In this document: in pieces, positions 54,963 to 64,000 of the stretch
Numbering within the stretch: position 1 is the first letter of the stretch
Layout of the letters: each line of letters opens with the position of its first letter
Assembly (NCBI GenBank): GCA_013368375.1
Contig: JAACJP010000006.1
Coordinates: 496,001-560,000, forward strand
Direction: 5' to 3'
Origin: Tricholomella constricta
Lineage: Eukaryota; Basidiomycota; Agaricomycetes; Agaricales; Lyophyllaceae
DNA: 64,000 nt
Translations under genes and position numbers: made by a program
Notes under the pieces: generated by a model
Told to the model about the DNA's origin: nothing
What the model saw: the letters and a program-made list of their open reading frames with translations, nothing else
The model's database searches: none

Positions 54963-56677
54963 GGTGCAAGGACTCCGGTGAGCTGGCTTATGAAGTTGCG
55001 AGGTCTTCAGATTTTGAAATTGAGGAGGAAGGCCTTTTATACTGCAATCCGGGAGGGGGTGGTGCTTCGTGACCATACGCGTCGTGTGCGAAATTGAGGC
55101 AGGTGACGTTGTGTATCCAGGTGGACTGGAGTCACTCGCCAGACATGAAATCACGCTAACGATGGCCCCAGAATACAACTAGTATACCAGCTGGAGACAA
55201 AAGAAGCCTCACACTTGTGTTCGGTGTAGGTCGACCATGCAGAGTAACGTCAAATGGAGAAGCGATAATGGGCGTGACGCAGGAGATTCAAGTGGACTGG
55301 CCTGTATAACCCCACGCATTCAGCAGAGCTGGCTGCATGGGGGGAGGTCGATGTGCAGTCCGAGGCACATGGTAAAATGTCATGGGCGTAAGCTGCACGA
55401 AGAAACCCATGTACCTGCACGAGGGAAAGAGGATAAGTCTGTTTGGGAGCGTATGGTTGTGCGATAGGAAGACGCAATCGCAAGGCTGGTTAAAAGAGAA
55501 ATTTATCCGATAACATGACATGTGAACGATCATTGCTGAGATTTCGTTTGGGACAAGTCGAAACACTGGCGGAGACACATGGTAGAATGTCATGAGTGCG
55601 AGCCTCACGAGGTTGTGCTGCACGACAGTATGCGAGTGAAGTGACTCTGCTGGGACCACTGTATGATGTTACGGCAAGAAGCAGGCGCGGGGGCAAAGTC
55701 GACGAATTGAGGGATTTATCCGATACTTCTGGGTTGCTTCGTAGATTCGACCTGTCCCATAACAGTCTCGGAATGCTTGAAAACGATCCCAGTCCCATGT
55801 GATCACCTCTTAAAAAAGAGCCTATATAAGGGCTTATAAGGGCCTATAAGGCAAGGATCGATAGTCACTGACTTGTCTGTAAGCTTACGCGGTTTACGAT
55901 GGTATTCCATCTCATCGTACGTGTCATGGGTAGGAAGCACACACAGATAAACATGCTGTGATCCATTTTGGAGGAGGGTCAGTCTCGGTGTGAAGGAGAC
56001 AGGTGCTCATGCACATGATATGCCGAGGCTTGGGATATAGGTCGTGTGACCTGGCCTGTAGCCGCGCCACGGAAGTTCCGGAACGAAATCCGCAGGAGAT
56101 TGACCGTGACAAGAGCGAATGGCTTGTCAGATTGACCTGGAGGTGGGAATGCTTCAAGTTACTTCAGGACAGTCAGGGACGTCAGGCCTCGACATGTAGG
56201 TACAGGGAGCACTTGGAAGTTGGCTGACATGTAGCTGACAAAATTGATGTCATACAAAGTCGTCGTGAGTGGATTCAAGACATATTTAGCTTGATGGAGT
56301 TCCGTTTATAACCGGAGAACTTACAAATGAAAATGTGGGGACGGAACGCGATGAAGGAACTCCTTCACCTGATTCTGGGCAAATTTTTCATACGCATCGG
56401 GCCCATTAGATACAGCGACTATCAAGAACGAAAAGAAGCTTTCAAACAACCAAGTCGGTTGAAAGACATGAAAACATTCATCGACTCGGGTCGAAAAGCG
56501 GGACTGAAAGAGGAAGCACAGCCACAACAAAGACGATCGAGCGAAACCACGTGAATTCGATCAGAACATTTCAGGGCATGAGGCTCGCTTCATCATCGTT
56601 ATGTAAAGCTCAACTCGACCTTTCTTACTCTTTCTTTACAGAGACCACCATCTATTCCACCTCTTCAACCGAGTCCA
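54963..56677. other. 1.7 kb gene-free stretch with degenerate duplication
   Basis: No gene is supported. CACATGGTAAAATGTCATG at 55366-55384 recurs with one change at 55576-55594, and TTTATCCGATA at 55502 recurs at 55716, so a unit of about 210 bp seems tandemly duplicated and diverged. The gene at 54962 (minus) starts from the left edge and the one at 56678 (plus) from the right edge, so both promoters lie here. Confidence 0.45.
55821..55850 (+). repeat. Three 10 bp units ending TATAAG
   Basis: CCTATATAAG, GGCTTATAAG and GGCCTATAAG stand head to tail, a phased array of TATA-like units. Confidence 0.6.
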
Positions 56678-57523
56678 ATGGCCTCCAGTAGTTCTTCGCA
56701 GAACTGGGAGAGCCGGCCAGCACAACAATGGTCCGGGGACTCCCTAGCTTGCGTCTCTACTGGGTTAGCCACTGAACTCCCCTGTCTTTCTTTCGTCAAT
56801 TGATTTCTCGTCTCAGTAGGCTCGAGGCAGCATTGAACAAAGCTTCTCAGAAGGCGTTGGAGTACGAATACAAGATGAAGGAGCTCGAGGTAATCCACCC
56901 TGCACATTTATCTGTTGTATCTACGTAACTGATTTTCACCTCCAGGTTCGGCTTTCTGAGAGCCTCAGTAATTTCCGTGCCATCGATAGTCTTATACAGG
57001 AGTCCTACTCTGGTCTCCATGTCAGTGCCATGCGTCAATCTCCTTACGTGTTATCCTGATTCCAGAGGGTTTTTAGCGAAATACGAGACGAGCCGAACGC
57101 GCATGTCAGACACAAGTGCCACACATCAACAGCGAGCTTGACGAATCTCTGAAAGTGTTGTCCGACCTTGCTGATACCCTCCCGACCATACAATCTCAGC
57201 TTGCTGAAGTCCGCGTGGTTTACGACTCCGGCCGGGACAAGGTTTGCCATGCTCCTTGTTTATTTCATATCTTGGCTCAATCTTGTGTGAAGGCACGGAC
57301 ATTGATTTCGGAGCTTAGATGGTTAAACACTGAGTTCTACGAACGATGGCGGTGTACAATTTTTACCAAGTCCAGCCCCGTTTCGTGGAGATGGAAAGCC
57401 TTCATGCGCGTGCTCTTCGCCTTCTCTTTCATCGTCTGCGTCTATCTCTTTTGGCTCCTCATTTCGGGGGCGTACCGGGCTCATCGCCATCGTCTGGTAT
57501 GGGGAGAAAGGCTCATGTCTTGA
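56678..57523 (+). CDS. Tail-anchored coiled-coil protein of unknown function
   Basis: Five exons (56678-56763, 56817-56889, 56946-57020, 57077-57241, 57293-57523), 209 residues. A short Ser-rich start leads to helices RLEAALNKASQKALEYEYKM and LSESLSNFRAIDSLIQESYS, then to a second helical part (HINSELDESLKVLSDLADTL, VRVVYDSGRDKARTLISELR) and WLNTEFYERWRCTIF. A single hydrophobic segment near the C-terminus (FAFSFIVCVYLFWLLISGA) is followed by a short basic end, so the protein is probably tail-anchored facing the cytosol. The acceptor at 57077 (TTTTTAG) was chosen over a nearer CCAG because only it keeps the frame. I do not recognise a named family. Confidence 0.7.
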
Positions 57524-57820
57524 TTTTCACGATCTTTACCATCTCTGTGACTATTTTTCGATTTATCACTGCATTGATAGATAGACATTGCGTGTTTTTT
57601 GCAGCCACATCCTGGCCCATGGACATACCTCACTTTTGCCTTCTAACGAGAAGCATCGTTGTAACATTCGTAGCCATGTAATTGCGTTGTACAGTAATTG
57701 AAGCTAGTCGTTCGGACTTGTAGGGGAACTGATGATCGCAGGATGATCGCGTTGTCACTGACGGTGACTGACCAGCACTGACCTCGCTAGAGATTCTCAG
57801 GCTCACACTTTCATTAAATA
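57524..57820. other. Short intergenic region upstream of VPS5
   Basis: 297 bases that contain the VPS5 promoter; nothing else is seen. Confidence 0.4.
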
Positions 57821-60279
57821 ATGGACGGCTTCGACGACCTGCTTGCTCCCTCACGAAGTGCTCTTGAAGACAATCCTTTTGCCGACCCCTTCGCGAAACG
57901 TTCCAATTCTCCAGATCCATGGGCTTCGCCTTTCGCTGGTCCTGGTGATGAATATGGTCACGACACACCCGCTGCACATCCACATACGACCGCAGCGAAC
58001 CCCTACGAGTTGAATAACACCACCGAGCCTGAGAGACCTGTTGACGAGTCGCCCAAATCACCACTGGGACTGGACACTCCAGAGGACCACAGTGATGCGC
58101 TATCCAAGACACAATCCCCAGGCTTCAGGGAGAGCATTCCAGTTACATTCTCTGAAACTGCAACCATCAGACCGACGGAACCTGAGGAAATCCAACCATT
58201 TGTACTCCCTCCTATCGAGCCTACCCGCTCAGCCAGCCCCGTATCTAAACAGACGCCTCCCAATCCGCCTTCACCGGTTCTACATCATGGAAAGGAGCTA
58301 CCTCGGACGGGGGCACATGTCGTCTCACCCTCGGCGTCATCTTCGACCTCGAAGTCATCCAACGAATTCGTGTCACCGTTGGAGCGCGCGACGCCGGTAG
58401 GGATGGGGATTGACCGGTCCATGGCTGGGCTCTCACTTGGAACGGAGGCGCTTGGAGGGGGATGGCAAAGTGAGCATAGTGCATGGGGCGGGGCTCCACA
58501 GGTAGATGATGACAGCGACGATGACAAGCCAATTGGCCAGACGTTGAAGTCTCCTACTGAGCACAAGCTGGTGAGTGACTGGACTATCAAACCTCTGTGA
58601 TGCATATGACCTGATATGAGCTCTCGTCAAGTTTTCCGATGTCCCGCCTCTAAAGCGGACCGACTCCGGGCTACAGCCTGTCTTTGTGATCAGCGTCGAT
58701 GACCCTCAGAAGGTTGGTGACCCTATCCGTGGCTACACTATGTATACCGTTCATACGCGAGTGAGTTAGCCTTACTTCCCTTCCTCCTACACTGTCCTTA
58801 CGCTATTCGAAACACAGACAACATCCCCTTTATTCCAGAAGTCTGCATTCTCCGTTCTGCGACGATACTCAGATTTCCTCTGGCTGTATGAAACCCTTTC
58901 AATCAATAATCCCGGCGTCGTGGTCCCACCCGTTCCGGAGAAGAATCCTTTCGGTAGATTTGACGACCAGTTCGTGCGCCAACGCAGGTTCGCGTTAGAG
59001 AAGTGTATCCAGAAGATTGCCAACCATCCTGTGTTGGGCAAAGATGCAGATCTCAGGCTGTTCTTGGAGAGCGACACTTTTGCGCTTGATGTCAGTATAG
59101 TCTCCTTGTATATGTTGAGTTCAATGGTGTTCTGACTGAATGGTGGCATAGATTAAGCACAGGAAAGCGGAAATCGCTCACGAGCGAGGTGGGGTTTTGG
59201 CTTCCATAGGTCATACCATTGCTGGTCCTAGGTTCCATGAAACAGACGAGGTGAGGACACAATGTTTTTTATGCTGGATCGCGTGCTCAAGCCGGTATAA
59301 AGTGGTTTGATAGGCAGAAGGCGTACCTGGACAGCCTCGAGTCACAACTCCGTGGTTTGGTAAAAGCTATTGAAGCTGTGGCTAGACAGCGTACTGGTAC
59401 TATTTTTCGCGTCATCTGCATCTATGTATTCCACTAAATGGATGTGCTCTTTATAGAACTTGCAGCTGCGACAGGCGAGTTTGCCCTGACAGTAAGCGAT
59501 CTGTCTGCATCCGACGTGGGCAATCAGCTCTCGCATTCTCTGGCTGGCTTGGCAGATGTCGAGAGGAAGGCGCAGGATCTCCAGGCCGCACAATCTGAAC
59601 AGGATATGGTGACCTTGATGGGCACTGGTGAGTCTCTTGCTCTTTTTCACCCCCAATTGCTTCCATCTCACGTTTTGCGTATCGAAGTTGACGAGTACGC
59701 GAGGCTCATCAACTCTGTCCGGGTACGTACCCCTCTTAATTGTTACTGAGTTTGGAGTTGACTGTATTTTTTTTTAGCTTGCCTTCAGCTCCCGCATCCG
59801 CACGTATCATGCATGGAAATCTGCGGAAAGCGATCTTCTGCGCACGAAACAAACACATGAGAAGAATCGGGCGCAAGGTCGAATACCGTCGGAACGTCTG
59901 GGTTATTCTCTCAGTCAAATCGCAGAGGCGAGTTCATACGTCATTCAAAGTGGTATCGACATTCATGGAGTATAAACATACAGGCCGAGAGACGCGCTTT
60001 GGACGCGAAGCACGAGTTCGACCACGTCTCAAAGCTGATCAAGTCTGAGGTTGCGCGATTCGAGCAGGAGCGCATCGAGGATTTCAAAAATTCGTTGCAC
60101 GCTTTCCTGGAAGGTATGATATCGAAGCAGAAAGAGGTGCGTGCGCAACGCTGTTTTCAAGTATTATATCTTATTTTATGTCATAGTTGATTACTTCGTG
60201 GGAGAACTACCAGCAAATGCTCCTGAAACGGGTCGGGGGTGGCGGAAGTCTCCCAAATATGCCTAGAGCGACCGCTTAG
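57821..60279 (+). CDS. VPS5: Retromer sorting nexin Vps5 (PX-BAR)
   Basis: Ten exons (57821-58570, 58632-58760, 58818-59090, 59152-59250, 59303-59396, 59457-59627, 59688-59722, 59778-59927, 59984-60136, 60187-60279), 648 residues. The N-terminus is disordered with NPFADPFA and PDPWASPFAG. The PX domain runs from about 265 to 385 (FVISVDDPQKVGDPIRGYTM, VLRRYSDFLWLYETL, PPVPEKNPFGRF, RRFALEKCIQKIANHPVLG), with the Arg-Arg-Tyr phosphoinositide-binding motif. The BAR region follows (WFDRQKAYLDSLESQLRGLV, LAFSSRIRTYHAWKSAESDL, SWENYQQMLLK). Vps5/SNX1 bends endosomal membrane and works with Vps17 and the Vps26-29-35 trimer to return cargo to the Golgi. The intron after 59927 uses a GC donor (GCGAGT); all others are GT-AG. 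Confidence 0.93.
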
Positions 60280-60548
60280 CTATTTTTCTTTGTGGATCGA
60301 TATTTCAACATGAATATCCGTTGACAAATGGAAGGTTTGGGCATATAAACGGTCATTATACTGCAATATCTCCGAAAAACACGACGCCGAGCTCAACTAT
60401 CTGAAAAACACCCACAACGACTTTCAGTTCTTGCGAACCATTCCCTCGACAAGTAACGAGTCAGAATCATATCTGGATGTTATGATTATGAGTGAGATGT
60501 TAAACAGGATAGAGACTGAAAATTGTACCGTCAAACCGTCAAAGAGAG
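60280..60548. other. Short convergent intergenic region
   Basis: 269 bases between two 3' ends; nothing recognised. Confidence 0.4.
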
Positions 60549-61052
60549 TTAACAATGGTCACACCAACTATAAGCGGGGATGAATTGGCATGATTTGAGT
60601 TGATCGTAAACCACGATCCTGTATCGACGTAGTAAGCAGAGAACAGCGGGGTTCATCGTTACGCGTTCGCACGCACCGGCCTCATCGACGCGACGGACAG
60701 CAGACTCCTTATCCCCGATCATGGAGGACATACGGAAACCGCCATCTCTTAAAGGCTCGAAGGAGAACGACTCCCACACCGAGGAATTGTTCTGTGGCCA
60801 TGCACGTACATCTTCGAATTGGTTCCTCAGTATCCTCCGATTGGTAGGCTTGTTGACGAAGCCGAGTTTGTTGGTCGCCGCCACCCGCCCGCAAAGGAAT
60901 ACCTGATCTTGGTTGGTGGATGAATATGGTTGCATCCATATATGCTCTCCACCTGAGAGGGTGAAGGCTTGGTTGGTACCGTACTGAGTGAAGACATAGG
61001 ATCTTCCGGGCTCGGGATAGTTGTTGCCAGGTGGGAAGGTAGGAACAGACAT
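60549..61052 (-). CDS. Small unrecognised protein, possibly beta-trefoil-like
   Basis: One open frame of 167 residues without signal peptide, starting MSVPTFPPGNNYPEPGRSYV. The segment up to about residue 133 alternates short hydrophobic strands and turns (YVFTQYGTNQAFTLSGGEHI, DQVFLCGRVAATNKLGFVN, SVWESFSFEPLRDGGFRMSS), which suggests a beta-rich, perhaps fascin- or lectin-like fold. The last 30 residues (from NPAVLCLL) look different and may be intron sequence read through, so the true end is uncertain. I cannot name a function. Confidence 0.5.
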   Translation of the reverse strand: MSVPTFPPGNNYPEPGRSYVFTQYGTNQAFTLSGGEHIWMQPYSSTNQDQVFLCGRVAATNKLGFVNKPTNRRILRNQFEDVRAWPQNNSSVWESFSFEPLRDGGFRMSSMIGDKESAVRRVDEAGACERVTMNPAVLCLLRRYRIVVYDQLKSCQFIPAYSWCDHC

Positions 61053-62108
61053 GATTATGTGTGTGAAGTGCCAGTGAACGTTGTATAGGCGGGTGCGGTG
61101 GGTTCTGAGGTCTTAAGTAGTAGAAGAGGAAATTTATTGCCTGTATCATCGGGACGTTGCACGAGTACGAGAAGCGAATAGAGCGCATCGCAAGATTTAA
61201 TTGAACATTGACGTACTTTGAAGCTTGAGACTAGGCAAGCTGTCGTTCAACAGATGATAGCTTCGGTGTCGGCCATGCCAGGTGGTTCTCTCGTTGAACG
61301 ACGTGTGATTCGTTGTCGATTCATTCTCTGCACGGACTGTCAGCAACTCTCCTCGTCGGAACTACCAAACCGGGGTTACAGGACCAGGTAAGGCAAGGTA
61401 AGGTAAGGTAAGGTAATATTACACGGTCACGGTCCCGCTTAAGTCTATAGTTCCCACAAGTGAAGACCGCTGATTGAGGAACACCCTTCAAGTTCGTCAG
61501 ACGAACCCCTCTTCTTCAAGATCGTCTATTATGCAGAAACCCTTCTAGATAATGTGTAACCTAGTAAGTAATGGCCAAACAGGTCGAGGGCCTTGTCACG
61601 TAAAACCTCATGCCACATTCAGCTTTTTATTGTGGCAGGGCCCGCCACTGGCATGTACTCTATCAAGGACTAATTATGCACGTAAGGTGCGCACCAACCC
61701 TGCGTTTGAAATTCGGTTCTCCTCTTTCGTTTGCGATTCCCCATGCCTAGAAGAAGTTGCAGAACTATTTATTTACGGACGTGGAGCCTTCACTCGTGCT
61801 GCCGATTGAACGTTCTTTTCCACCCTCGTCGAACAATCGCTTCGACCCTCTCGAATTTAAAAAACCTCTACGCGATCACCGTCTCTGGGCTCTAATTGCC
61901 ACACGAAAATAATTAGCTCGCGAACCAGTTAACCCACGCCGCCGTGGTATTCGTCTGTTGCAACACCCTTCTGTATTTTCCCCTCTGTCTGCATATTCTC
62001 CATCTGCTATCTAACCGCCGAAATCTTGACCGAGTATGTGTCATCTCTTTTTCTCTTATTGATTTCAAGTTTATCAAGCGCACCCTAGTCTTCACAAGCG
62101 TGTCAACC
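61053..62108. other. Gene-free stretch between divergent genes
   Basis: About 1,056 bases with both promoters. Only a short AGGTA repeat stands out. The frame of the next gene is open upstream to 61944, but the first part reads as AT-rich leader rather than protein. Confidence 0.45.
61386..61415 (+). repeat. (AGGTA)6 microsatellite
   Basis: Six 5 bp units; the second is AGGCA. It ends in a TAATATTA palindrome. Confidence 0.85.
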
Positions 62109-63459
62109 ATGGTCCGTTACAAGCAGTCGTTTTGGGCCATTGATATAGGGACAGGCGACATCGGTGCTACAAAGCGCGCCCAAATCGCCAAGGCCGCCTA
62201 TACGATGAATGATCATCCCGACATTATCTTTGCTACTTCATGTGGCGGACGGTCAGCAGCTCAGTTGGAGGTTGCCTTCATCACTCTGATACCCCACGAT
62301 ACTGAAGCGCTGCGACCCCATCTGCTCCAAGCTCTTTCTGACCACGGTCTCTCTGTCGGGATCCGCCTCAAAGACGAGATCCGTCACTACGACTTTGGAC
62401 AACTGGAACTGGAGAGGATTGCAAATTCTTCCAAGGCAGAGAGCCGCGAGCAAGCGTACAAAATGATTGACGAATTGGCTGCACTTCCCCTTCATACAGA
62501 GTCAGTTCCGACCAAACCGGCGATTGCCTTTCCTCCTCAATACCTCGGTGACCTTTTCTCCGTCAATCAGAATACCTTCACGCGGCTAAGGGATGCCAGA
62601 GGTCCGGACATCGAGTATGCTATCAGAAACTTGAACAATGCATTTATTGCTCTGGAGCATGAGACCAACAGCAATGCCATGGTTGCAATCATGGTAGCCA
62701 ATGGTCTCGTGACGATCGGAGGTGCGATGTGGAAAGCATACAATGCAGTGAAATCTGCAGGAAGTCTTTCGCTTCTCATATCTGGCATTCTGGAAGTGGC
62801 TGGTGGTGTAGTCGCAGTGACGGGTATCGTGGCGGCCATCGCCGCAGTCTTTATTCTTGTTTTCTGGGTTCTCAAGGAGTGAGTCTCCTCGCTACAGGGA
62901 CGAAGGAATACTCACACTTCGAACTTGACAGTGAAATCAATGTTTTACTCTTCGCAAACGACGCAGGGGTCTCGTATAACCTCACCGACGATTATATTCT
63001 GCATGGCGAAAGGAAGTCAGTAGTCGCCGACCTACCTCATGCGCCTCCACCCTCTACTTCCATACCAAGGGCATACCCTTCCGGTCTCTAGTTTATAGCA
63101 AGGTATGAACCTCTTCTTCCCCCCCCCGAATCTTGCAAACCTTCAGATGACCTTTCTCGGCATCGCAGACTGAACCAGTGAGTTTCAATGGGTCATGCAT
63201 GGGCTTGCGCTTCTGGACGGAAACGTCGGGCAACTCTTTCGCTGTCGGTATGGACTGTCCGAATTTCGCCAGAAACAGCATTCGTGTTTTAGGTGACTGG
63301 CAGTCTGCTGCTCCTGCGCGGATCGCAGCGCAGAGGGCCAACACCTCCGCCACGGAAACTGAGTTCATCTCCCTGTCCGGGACAAACAGATGTACAGTCA
63401 GCCGTGCCGCTGATTGGGGCAATATCAACTATGGGACCTGCATAATTACGCGGCCCTAG
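62109..63459 (+). CDS. Membrane-associated protein of unknown function, 3' end uncertain
   Basis: Start ATG at 62109 (MVRYKQSFWAIDIGTGDIGA). Exon 1 runs to 62878; after a GT-AG intron exon 2 starts at 62932 (DEINVLLFANDAGVSYNLTD). Exon 1 ends in glycine-rich hydrophobic segments (AMVAIMVANGLVTIGGAMW, LLISGILEVAGGVVAVTGIV and AAIAAVFILVFWVL) that could span a membrane twice or thrice. In its own frame exon 2 stops at 63091, giving 309 residues. However, another frame over the end of exon 2 (STLYFHTKGIPFRSLVYSK), spliced at 63102 to 63169, continues to 63459 (TEPVSFNGSCMGLRFWTET, FAVGMDCPNF, ending NYGTCIITRP) and looks coding. Either one base was lost near 63,010-63,050 or a splice was missed. 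I recall Agaricomycete proteins with this layout but know no function. Confidence 0.55.
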
Positions 63460-63733
63460 TCTGAGGTAATATCGTATTGGTTGATTGCGTTCCTACCGAT
63501 ACTTCCCCACTCTCAATCCTTGAATATTCTGCTTGACTTTCCTATTACCGCAGAATCGCAGTCTGTACAAAAAGTTCCTCAGTTTCCTGTTCCTGGCTGA
63601 TGGCCCATTTTGCCTTTTAAAATCGATCACTTTAGTATCTAGAAAGACGCCACAATTAACTTGTCATCATCGTCCTATCATAAGACGTCAGTGAAAGAGA
63701 GCAAATAGTTGTGGGTCGGAGACATTCACTCAC

Positions 63734-64000
63734 CAGCACCACAATCAAACTGTCCCCCGATATCATAAAATCCTGACTCTCATGGCTCGGATCAGGATTT
63801 CGAAACGTGCTGAGACTGTACGGCAAGGATGTGATGACGTCGTGCTCAAAGAGCCTAAAGCCCAGGACCATATGATTACAGTTGACGGGATAAGTGATGT
63901 ACTTCGTTTGGAAATTACCCCCAGAGCGTTGTGGAGTATGCGAGTTGCGTCTGATCGCATGCTGGTTGAAATCCCAGACTTCAACTATGGAAGGGTCCTT
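63734..64000 (-). CDS. Internal exon of an unrecognised gene running off the right edge
   Basis: One frame open from the window edge (KDPSIVEVWDFNQHAIRRNS) to a clear donor (CTG then GTGAGTGAATG at 63733). It includes HMVLGFRLFEHDVITSLPYS and SQDFMISGDSLIVVLV. The VEVWDF start recalls the beta-propeller-like second half of fungal F-box proteins, but this is weak. The start lies beyond the window, and downstream exons on this side were not identified. Confidence 0.5.

Noticed and set aside
61944..62108. Upstream extension of the 62109 gene
   Set aside because: It would add a hydrophobic, Cys-rich leader from AT-rich sequence; the ATG at 62109 has a better context (ACCATGG).
1..64000. CRISPR arrays, tRNA and rRNA genes
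   Set aside because: No regular short spaced repeats and no cloverleaf or rRNA sequence recognised by eye; a covariance search would be needed to be sure about tRNAs.

Overview
The window looks like nuclear DNA of a filamentous basidiomycete (Agaricomycetes). Genes are dense and cut by many 45-70 bp GT-AG introns (a few GC-AG). There are a Plavaka DNA transposon and chromodomain gypsy elements, and a secreted protein carrying an ARGLPPL motif that I recall as common in mushroom-forming fungi. Coordinates of spliced genes were worked out by hand; every model called as a complete gene gives an exact multiple of three.

Left arm (1-16,014): the 3' part of a polyol dehydrogenase; a PHD + TFIIS-central + SPOC transcription regulator (Bye1 type, minus strand); an unresolved, possibly decayed locus (about 5.5-6.6 kb); a 1,774-residue kinase with an N-terminal calponin-homology domain and a C-terminal C1-like domain (Cdc7/SepH/Cdc15 class); and a 10-exon small secreted protein.

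Centre (16,015-47,644): one 31.6 kb block of five nested transposons, each bounded by an exact target duplication. Copia-1 (16,015-47,644, minus, CATGT) is the host. Copia-2 (17,713-23,987, plus, GTCGC) sits in its reverse transcriptase. A Plavaka transposon (26,649-46,344, 2-bp TG) sits at its gag-pol junction. Inside a Plavaka gene lies Gypsy-1 (32,273-45,505, plus, GGATG). Inside the Gypsy-1 integrase lies Gypsy-2 (37,172-43,544, minus, GATGT). LTR pairs differ by 2/517, 1/278, 0/453 and 0/497 bases by eye, which fits the nesting order. Both gypsy elements carry an LTR segment complementary to their own primer-binding site (self-priming) and the same GGGTTTT slippery heptamer at the gag-pol junction. 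Copia-2 and Gypsy-2 look intact. Copia-1, Plavaka and Gypsy-1 are broken by insertions plus their own point lesions.

Right arm (47,645-64,000): an SRPK-like kinase starting 420 bp from the Copia-1 end; a DEAH-box helicase (Dhr2/DHX33 type, minus); a secreted GH18 chitinase-like enzyme (minus) with 13-14 nt microexons; a 1.7 kb gene-free stretch with a degenerate tandem duplication; a tail-anchored coiled-coil protein of unknown role; the retromer sorting nexin Vps5; a small unrecognised protein (minus); a membrane protein with an uncertain 3' end; and one exon of a gene running off the right edge. No tRNA, rRNA or CRISPR was recognised.
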